Shown piece after piece: positions 23,318 through 28,674 of a stretch of DNA of 28,674 nt. Positions within the stretch are counted from its first letter, which is position 1; every line of letters starts with the position of its first letter. The position numbers were made by a program, and so were the translations under genes. The notes below the pieces were generated by a model. The model did not search any database. It saw nothing but the letters and a program-made list of their open reading frames with translations, and was not told where the DNA came from. Source of the DNA: DASVWH01 sp036389715 (GTDB lineage: Bacteria > Acidobacteriota > Blastocatellia > Pyrinomonadales > Pyrinomonadaceae); assembly GCA_036389715.1 (NCBI GenBank), contig DASVWH010000009.1:1-28674 (forward strand). The letters run 5' to 3'.

Positions 23318-24499
23318 CTACTTTCTGCCTTCGGCCTTCTCCGTTTTCCAGAAATCTATCCCGGCGGCCTGCGGGGCAACGTCCACGGCGGCGACGGTCT
23401 TTAAGGCTTCGAGGTCAATAATCTCGACCGTGCCGGGCTCCGCGCCGATGCCTTCGACCGAGACGAAGGCGTAGCGATTGTCGGGCGAGACCGCGACGCC
23501 GTGCAGCACCTTGCGCCGGGTCGGCAGCCGCGCCAGCTCGCGCCCCGATTTGACATCGAAGACCGAGACGGATTGATCGCGCTTGTTGGTTGCGACCAGT
23601 AAGCGTCCGTCTCTGGTCAGCGCCAGGTTATAGACGCCCGCCCCGGCGGGAATCCTGCGCAGGAGGCTCCACTTCGCGGCGTCAATCTCGACGATCTCGC
23701 TCGACTTGTTGCAGGCGACGAAGATGGAAGAGCCGTCAATGGAAGGCTGCGCCCAGGTCGGCGAGCAGGTCGCGTCTCCTGGCTGCGGCGGCTCCATCCC
23801 GTGAACGCCCATCTCCATGCCGGGCATTCCTTTCATCGAGTGGACGCCGGGCGCTCCCGTCATGCCCATCTCTTTACCTCTGGTCAGCAGAAAGTGGCGC
23901 GAGACGCGGAAGGCGCGCGTGTCTATCTCGACGAGCAGGTCGTTCATCATGCAGGCCGAGTAGTGCTTAGTGCCCTGCGGGTTGAATCTGGAGCCGTGCG
24001 GCATGACGCAGGTGTTGATGCGCGCGACCTCCAGCATCTCGCGCGTGGCCACGACCGAGACGGAGGAGGGAACCATGTCGCCGTGCAGGTTGAAGTTGAC
24101 GGCGTAGAGAAATTCGCCGTCGGGCGAGATGTCCATCGTCGCCGGGAAAAGCCCGAGCGTGACGCGGCCCGCCACAGAGTTATCCCTGGCCGAATATTTC
24201 CAGACGGAGCCGAAGGGGCGTCCGTGCCCGAGCGAGACATAATAGAACTGCTTGTCGGGCGAGACGGCCACGCCGTGCGGCCCGTCCACGTCAGTCGGCA
24301 TCACGCCGGTCTCGAAATCGCGCTCGCGGCGTGAGCCGCCGGGGCCGAACCTGACGACGCTGACGCGGTCGGCAGACTCCGAGACGACGTAGACCAGGTA
24401 GTCCTGCTCGGGCGGGCGCTGCGCCTGGAGCGGCGCGGCCATGGCTATCAGGGCGACGAACAACAAAGCGAGCCTGAGATTGGATTTCATGATTCGCAC
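23318..24499 (-). CDS. Exported YVTN/YncE-like beta-propeller with a Met/His-rich loop
   Basis: The 393-residue product has a signal peptide (about 1-26, APLQAQ) and repeated propeller blades of the YVTN/YncE type. Examples are GPHGVAVSPDKQFYYVSL, ATMDISPDGEFLYAVN, SIFVACNKSSEIVEID and VLHGVAVSPDNRYAFVS. The unusual part is a Met/His-rich loop at about 209-236 with seven Met and two His, beside CVMPH (164-168), CMM (183-185) and Cys245/Cys263. Such residues can bind Cu(I), but that is inference. The start may be GTG 24499, because AAAGG lies eight nt upstream. The ATG three codons later is an alternative. It is divergent from the M28 peptidase gene. Confidence 0.82.
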   Translation of the reverse strand: MRIMKSNLRLALLFVALIAMAAPLQAQRPPEQDYLVYVVSESADRVSVVRFGPGGSRRERDFETGVMPTDVDGPHGVAVSPDKQFYYVSLGHGRPFGSVWKYSARDNSVAGRVTLGLFPATMDISPDGEFLYAVNFNLHGDMVPSSVSVVATREMLEVARINTCVMPHGSRFNPQGTKHYSACMMNDLLVEIDTRAFRVSRHFLLTRGKEMGMTGAPGVHSMKGMPGMEMGVHGMEPPQPGDATCSPTWAQPSIDGSSIFVACNKSSEIVEIDAAKWSLLRRIPAGAGVYNLALTRDGRLLVATNKRDQSVSVFDVKSGRELARLPTRRKVLHGVAVSPDNRYAFVSVEGIGAEPGTVEIIDLEALKTVAAVDVAPQAAGIDFWKTEKAEGRK

Positions 24500-24535
24500 A
24501 CGACCAGCCTTTCAGAGGAGAGCGAGGGCGGCTCC

Positions 24536-24541
24536 ATTGTA
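24536..24541 (-). promoter_or_regulatory. Candidate -10 element for the YncE-like gene
   Basis: TACAAT on the minus strand (five of six to TATAAT), about 30 nt before the GTG start. The -35 region upstream (TGGCGC, 17-nt spacing) is poor, so this is a weak call. Confidence 0.35.
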
Positions 24542-24656
24542 GCCAGCCGCACACGCGCGCGCCAGTCCCTTCCAGGCATCTTTCCGGCCGTCACCGCGCA
24601 CGATTTCCCCTCATTGGATATTCCCGGTAAAATCGCCTAAACTTCAGAAAATAGAT

Positions 24657-24679
24657 GTAACCTCATGGCTTACGGTTAC
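24657..24679. promoter_or_regulatory. Dyad GTAACC-N11-GGTTAC upstream of the M28 peptidase
   Basis: A perfect 6-bp inverted repeat with an 11-nt centre, about 50 nt before the M28 ATG and next to TATAGA (24681). Its size fits a dimeric regulator site, but nothing next to it identifies the regulator. Confidence 0.3.
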
Positions 24680-24729
24680 GTATAGAGACTATCTGATTCC
24701 GCATTTCGGTGACCCTGGAGAACTCAACA

Positions 24730-26433
24730 ATGAAAACCAGTCAAGATTCAAGCCTCATCCGGCGAGAGCTGTCGGCACTGCTCCTGATGTTCGCACTGCT
24801 GGTCCCCTCCGCGCTGGGGCAGGGCGGCGGAGCGGCCGTCGCGCCGAAGCCTGCCGTCGGGTTCACCGGCGCGGAGACGGCCGCGGCCGCCCGCGTCAAT
24901 GTCGAGACCATCCGGGAGGTAACGACCAAACTCTCCTCCAGGGAGATGGAAGGACGCGGGACGGCCCTGCCCGGCGGCGAGCGTGCGGCCAAGTATCTCG
25001 CCGATAGATTCGCCGCGCTCGGCCTCAAGCCGCTCGGCGACGCGGGCACGTTCCTTCAGGCCGTCCCCTTCAAGAGCGCGACGCCGCTGCCAGAGTCCTT
25101 CTTCAAGACGGGCGAGGTGGCGCTTACTCACGGGACGGAGTTCGTCGCGTCTCCGCCCTACACGGCCGAGCAGTCGGACGCCAGCGGCGGACTGGTCTTC
25201 GCAGGCTACGGTGTCGTCTCGCCGGAGATCAAGCGCGACGACCTGGCCGGGCTCGACCTCAAGGGCAAGATCGTCATCATCATCAGCGGCCGCCCCAACA
25301 ACGTGGACGAAGCGACCTGGAAGAAGGCCATCGGCCCGCAATCGGTCGGGCGCAATATTTTAGGGCGCGGCGCGGCGGCGCTGGTCATCGCGGGCGTCGG
25401 CAGTAAGGAGCAGCCGTTCGCCGTCGTCGGCAACTATCTGTCGCGGCGTCGCGTCTCGCTGGCCAGCGACCCGGAGATGCCCTTCAAGCTGCCGCCCATC
25501 GTTTTGGCGAGCAACGAGGGGCTCGAAAAGCTCTTCGCCGGGACGGAGACGACCTACGCGCAGGCGCTGGCCAAGGCCGCGAGCGGCGAGTTCGTCTCGC
25601 GCGAGCTGAACAAGCAGGCCAGCATCTCCATCCGCATCAAGAAGGATGCCGGAACGGGCAGCAACGTCGTCGGCCTGCTCGAAGGCTCAGACCCGAAGCT
25701 CAAGGATGAAGCGGTCGTCTACACGGCTCATTACGATGCCTACGGGATTGACGCGAGCGGCCGCATCTTTCCCGGCGCAGCCGACAACGCGCTCGGCGTC
25801 GGGCAACTGATGGCGATTGCCGAAGCGATGGCGAAGACGCCCGCGCGCCCGCGCCGCTCCGTCATTTTTCTCGCCGTGACGGGCGAAGAGTACGGCCTGC
25901 TCGGGGCGGAATACTGGGCGGCGCATCCGACCTGGCCGCTCGAAAAGGTGGCCGCCGACCTCAACTTCGACGGCATCGGGACGGAGGTTTACGGGCCTGT
26001 CAAGCGCGTCGTCGGGTTCGGCATGGAGCACTCGGATTTAGGGGCCGTGCTGGAGGCTGTCGTGACGGCGCAGGGCGGCCAGATAACGCCCGACCCGATG
26101 CCCGAAGAGAAGGCTTTTTATCGTTCGGACCACTACGCCTTCGTCAAGAAGGGAGTCCCGGCGCTGATGCTGCTCGGCATCCCGGCCGGGGAGGTCGCGC
26201 CCCTGCTCGCGCGCGCCAAGAAATGGATGGCGACCGACTATCACCAGCCGACGGACATCATCCGCCCCGATTGGAACTGGGACGGACCACGGACGATTGC
26301 CGTCATCGGCTTGATTACGGGCATGCGCGTGGCCAACGCGGAAGCGATGCCCGCCTGGTTGCAGTCGTCGCCCTTAAATCGTCCGCGCGGCGGACAGCGG
26401 CCCGCCGCCGCACCATCTGCGGCCAATCCTTAA
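24730..26433 (+). CDS. Exported M28 family zinc aminopeptidase with PA-domain insert
   Basis: M28 enzymes are two-zinc exopeptidases acting outside the cytoplasm. The 567-residue protein has a signal peptide (about 10-30, LLLMFALLVPSALG). A propeptide-like region and a PA-type insert at about 125-300 precede the catalytic core. Metal and catalytic residues can be placed: His334 and Asp336 in AHYDAYG, bridging Asp352 in GAADNALGVG, Glu386 and Glu387 in TGEEYGLLG, Asp414 in NFDG and His505 in YHQPTD. The complete set predicts an active enzyme. ATG 24730 is preferred because GGAGAA lies nine nt upstream. The GTG at 24709 adds seven residues before the signal. The C-terminus is Pro/Arg/Ala-rich and probably flexible. 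Confidence 0.92.
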   Translation: MKTSQDSSLIRRELSALLLMFALLVPSALGQGGGAAVAPKPAVGFTGAETAAAARVNVETIREVTTKLSSREMEGRGTALPGGERAAKYLADRFAALGLKPLGDAGTFLQAVPFKSATPLPESFFKTGEVALTHGTEFVASPPYTAEQSDASGGLVFAGYGVVSPEIKRDDLAGLDLKGKIVIIISGRPNNVDEATWKKAIGPQSVGRNILGRGAAALVIAGVGSKEQPFAVVGNYLSRRRVSLASDPEMPFKLPPIVLASNEGLEKLFAGTETTYAQALAKAASGEFVSRELNKQASISIRIKKDAGTGSNVVGLLEGSDPKLKDEAVVYTAHYDAYGIDASGRIFPGAADNALGVGQLMAIAEAMAKTPARPRRSVIFLAVTGEEYGLLGAEYWAAHPTWPLEKVAADLNFDGIGTEVYGPVKRVVGFGMEHSDLGAVLEAVVTAQGGQITPDPMPEEKAFYRSDHYAFVKKGVPALMLLGIPAGEVAPLLARAKKWMATDYHQPTDIIRPDWNWDGPRTIAVIGLITGMRVANAEAMPAWLQSSPLNRPRGGQRPAAAPSAANP

Positions 26434-26523
26434 AGCCTCCGGCCGGAGAGCGAGTGCCGGAGACGGCCCGGCCCGTCGCGGCAGGCGGAGGGCGCTCCCT
26501 TTTCCGGCGTCTGTGAGTAATGA

Positions 26524-26562
26524 CGAACCGCCCGCGGGGCATCAATCCTTGCGGGCGGTTCG
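26524..26562. terminator. Shared terminator between convergent genes
   Basis: CGAACCGCCCGC (26524-26535) pairs exactly with 26551-26562 around a 15-nt loop. GTCTTTG follows on the plus strand. It lies between the M28 gene (+, ends 26433) and the Cys-rich protein gene (-, ends 26606) and can serve both. The T run is short. Confidence 0.72.
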
Positions 26563-26605
26563 GTCTTTGAGCGGCTGCCGTTTTCGACCTGCGGGCCGGG
26601 AAGGG

Positions 26606-28576
26606 TCACGGCCCGGCTGTCACTAGAAAGACATCCCAGGCCCAGCGTCCGGGGCGTGCGTGCGCGGCGTCTTCGACCTTCGCGCGGTAGCGAAAGCGGT
26701 TCCCGTAACCGTCGGTCCGCTGCGACTCCCTGTAGTCCAGCGAGATGGAATCAACGCCCAGTTCCGGCAGCGCGTGCAGCTCTGCGGCTTCGGCCAGCCC
26801 GTTGTGATTGGCGTCCTGCCAGAGGCGCAGGAAGCTGAAAACGGCGTCGGCGCGGCCGAGTTGACGGTCGGCGTTGCCGCCGTGCCTGGGCTGGTCGTAG
26901 ACGGCCAGGGCGAGGAAGCCGTTGGGATTGGCCGAGGGCGGCTGGTGCGTCGCGCTGCCGAACAACTCTTTGCCGCTGTCTATCGAGCCGTTGCCGTTGC
27001 GGTCCAGGGCCAGCCAGGCATCGTCGGACCCGGCCGCGGTCCATGAGAGGCGCACACGCGAGCCGCGCCCGAAGATGTCGAAGTCAACGCCGCCCGCGGC
27101 ATCGGTCAGGCGGAAGCCGTCGCCCCTGACATCAATCAGCAGCGGAGTCGGCCAGGTGCAGAGATAGCCGAACTGGCAGGTACATTCACAGGTGCTATCA
27201 TTCCACTGCCAGCCGAGCGCGGCCTGTGCTTTACATTCCTGTCTCTCCTGGGCGTCGCAGGCGCTGCCGAACTCGAACGGGAGTGCTGGTTGGCAATCCC
27301 AGTCGCAGATGGGCTCATCCATCCAGGCGAGGTTCCCGTTGCAATCGGGTGGCTCTGGCCTCGGCGATGGACAGGGCAGGAGTCGGCAGCAATTGCCCGC
27401 GCGCTCGTAGCCCGGAGGACAGGCGGGCTCTCCCAGCGAACGAATGGTGCAGGGGTCGGCCGGGATGGAAGGATAAGACTCGCTACAGACGAGCGGGCAG
27501 GGCGTGGGCTTGGGCGTTGCCGTCGGCTCTGGCTCCGGTGTCGGGAAGGGTGTCGGCGTCGGCACTGGCCCTCCGCAGGGGGTATAATTAACTTCAAGAC
27601 AGAGATACGGCTGTCCGGTTTCAGGGATTATACAACTTATTGAACTGTAAGTAGGTAGTAGGCAAGAGCCTGCTGGATCGCTGCAAGACTTCGCTTCGAG
27701 TCTAGTTACGGGCTGGCATCCTAGACAACTCTGTTCAGCAAAGGGTCTGGCACGAAAGCAGTTATTGCCGGGACAGCACGTTTGCGGCTGCGGCTTTAGT
27801 CTTAAGGAGCGAGTGTGAGAGAACTCTATGGGTAAAAAAATTACCGGCAAAAGGCTTGCCGGTAAGATATCCATTGAGAATGTATCAGCTTTACTGCTTT
27901 GCGAAATGTCCTGCTTAAAGGGATTGGTGTCGCTCTTATCCGGTTTCTTTATGCAGGGAGCAAGACTGGACTTTTCATTCGGAGGATTGGGAAAAGGGAT
28001 TCCGTCAGTTCGCCAGAACCCTGTTCCATCTCCGAAACTCAACATCTGAAACTTCAAGACCACTCTTTTGGGCTGCGGCTTGTTCTGCTGCTCTCTAAAA
28101 CTGTCCCAGCCGAGCACCTGCCCCTCAATAATCTTGAAGAGATGAGTCTCTCCTGGTTTAATCGGAACATCATCGGGCGCTGCTTTAGTCTCAATATCTC
28201 CTAGCTGTACTCTGCCGTAATGGAGCGTCAAGGCCATAGTGTTTCCACTCTCATCTCTAATCTCCGGGAAAATCAGGGTGAAATGGATGAGATAGATAGG
28301 CTTATCGCCGGTGTTAGTGAGTTCGATTTCCAGGTCACGCACCCACTTATCATTCTTCAAATCCTTAAACGCCTTCTCTTTCTCCTTCTTTATCTTGACT
28401 TTAATCGGTAAGTGCTTGGGCACTGTATTCTCTAGCACTCTTTCCTCGATATTCGCCGCCGCATTCTCTTGTGCAGGCGGCGCGGCACTGGACGCGAACC
28501 CAAACAGACAGAAAGCTGTCAGCATTGCAAATAGGATGAACTGTGAGAGAGTCGGTTTGAAGCGGTGAAGCTGCAT
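26606..28576 (-). CDS. Large exported Cys-rich protein with a C-terminal calcium-binding-like domain
   Basis: The 656-residue protein has an unusual modular layout. A signal peptide (1-32) is followed by a Lys/Glu-rich, beta-type domain at about 45-200 (KVKIKKEKEKAFKDLKNDKW, then VRDLEIELTNTGDKPIYLI, then KPGETHLFKI). Residues 267-473 carry 26 Cys, split by a Pro/Thr hinge at about 337-360. The C-terminal part (about 477-650) resembles the Ca-binding domain of RTX-like and other secreted proteins. It has LLIDVRGDGFRLTD, DRNGNGSIDSGKELFG (525-540) and a second loop DANHNGLAEAAEL (588-600). AAAGGAG lies 8 nt before the ATG. GC falls from about 62% near the 3' end to 42-50% in the 5' half. I do not know its function. 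Confidence 0.75.
   Translation of the reverse strand: MQLHRFKPTLSQFILFAMLTAFCLFGFASSAAPPAQENAAANIEERVLENTVPKHLPIKVKIKKEKEKAFKDLKNDKWVRDLEIELTNTGDKPIYLIHFTLIFPEIRDESGNTMALTLHYGRVQLGDIETKAAPDDVPIKPGETHLFKIIEGQVLGWDSFREQQNKPQPKRVVLKFQMLSFGDGTGFWRTDGIPFPNPPNEKSSLAPCIKKPDKSDTNPFKQDISQSSKADTFSMDILPASLLPVIFLPIEFSHTRSLRLKPQPQTCCPGNNCFRARPFAEQSCLGCQPVTRLEAKSCSDPAGSCLLPTYSSISCIIPETGQPYLCLEVNYTPCGGPVPTPTPFPTPEPEPTATPKPTPCPLVCSESYPSIPADPCTIRSLGEPACPPGYERAGNCCRLLPCPSPRPEPPDCNGNLAWMDEPICDWDCQPALPFEFGSACDAQERQECKAQAALGWQWNDSTCECTCQFGYLCTWPTPLLIDVRGDGFRLTDAAGGVDFDIFGRGSRVRLSWTAAGSDDAWLALDRNGNGSIDSGKELFGSATHQPPSANPNGFLALAVYDQPRHGGNADRQLGRADAVFSFLRLWQDANHNGLAEAAELHALPELGVDSISLDYRESQRTDGYGNRFRYRAKVEDAAHARPGRWAWDVFLVTAGP
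27834..27865 (-). terminator. Intrinsic-terminator-like hairpin inside the Cys-rich gene
   Basis: On the coding strand, TTACCGGCAA (27865-27856), a 5-nt loop and TTGCCGGTAA (27850-27841) form a perfect 10-bp stem followed directly by seven T (27840-27834). It meets every visual criterion of a Rho-independent terminator. It nevertheless lies in frame at codons 238-248 (LPASLLPVIFL). It may be fortuitous, attenuating or a remnant of a fused gene boundary. Confidence 0.5.
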
Positions 28577-28674
28577 GAGGTGTTCTCCTTTATAGACTAT
28601 CTGATGAGGGTTTGCGGTGGAGAGAAAATCAACGACAGCTTCGGCTTATACACCCGCTAGAAAAGCACGTCAAG

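Noticed and set aside
27828..28049. A 73-codon plus-strand frame opposite the Cys-rich gene
   Set aside because: It reads MGKKITGKRLAGKI from the hairpin and has AAGGAG only 18 nt upstream. The minus-strand protein is longer, has a signal peptide and a good ribosome binding site, so the plus-strand frame is a shadow.
24687..28605. Shared 11-mer GACTATCTGAT before the M28 and Cys-rich genes (24687 and 28595) as a common regulatory site
   Set aside because: The two copies have opposite orientation relative to their genes and one instance each, which is compatible with chance.
1..28674. Anti-phage, toxin-antitoxin, secretion or biosynthetic gene cluster
   Set aside because: No nuclease, helicase, reverse transcriptase, toxin-antitoxin pair, transposase, integrase or multi-gene biosynthetic core was recognised on either strand.

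Overview
The window is a 28.7-kb piece of a GC-rich bacterial chromosome. The gene content fits an Acidobacteriota member, most likely of the Blastocatellia/Pyrinomonas type. This is an inference from an rpsO protein that starts at GTG and reads VLAKETKEQ, an rpsO-pnp pair, a PEP-CTERM surface protein, PEGA/OmpA-like and Big/LVIVD secreted proteins, and many Sec-exported proteins of a Gram-negative envelope. No 16S or other phylogenetic marker is present. I see no phage, insertion sequence, CRISPR array, tRNA or rRNA. The region looks like ordinary chromosome, mixing housekeeping genes with poorly characterised envelope and secreted proteins.

Layout. 1-595: the 3' end of mreB and its terminator. 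619-1979 (-): a two-gene unit coding a small TPR-like membrane-anchored protein and a six-helix membrane protein. 2061-3463 (+): a small hypothetical gene and dusB. 3691-5799 (-): a lipoprotein L,D-transpeptidase and a small exported protein. 5800-6424: a gene-free stretch with a 13-bp tandem repeat. 6425-8511 (-): an M23 peptidase and an NDH-2-like flavoprotein. 8823-9521 (+): a secreted CAP protein. 9661-12481 (+): rpsO and pnp. 12925-14984 (+): a PEP-CTERM protein, a PEGA/PKD-like/OmpA-like protein and a 55-residue membrane microprotein. 15202-18705 (+): glycyl-tRNA synthetase, an acidic hypothetical protein and a CCA-adding-type nucleotidyltransferase. 18871-20103 (+): an acyl-CoA dehydrogenase. 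20243-28576: a LolA-like protein (-), a Big/LVIVD propeller (+), a YVTN/YncE-like propeller (-), an M28 peptidase (+) and a large Cys-rich Ca-binding-like protein (-).

Themes. RNA and translation genes (dusB, rpsO, pnp, glyS, cca) alternate with envelope biogenesis genes (mreB, L,D-transpeptidase, M23 peptidase) and a set of secreted or surface proteins. Most transcription units end in strong inverted repeats, several of them shared by convergent genes. The least ordinary parts are the 12.6-15.1 kb surface-protein locus and the last gene. The locus has a long structured leader, a PEP-CTERM and PEGA pair, and a microprotein behind two GTTAAC-centred sites. The last gene carries a textbook-looking intrinsic terminator inside its coding sequence and a clear GC shift along its length. 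I did not find a convincing new defence or biosynthetic system.
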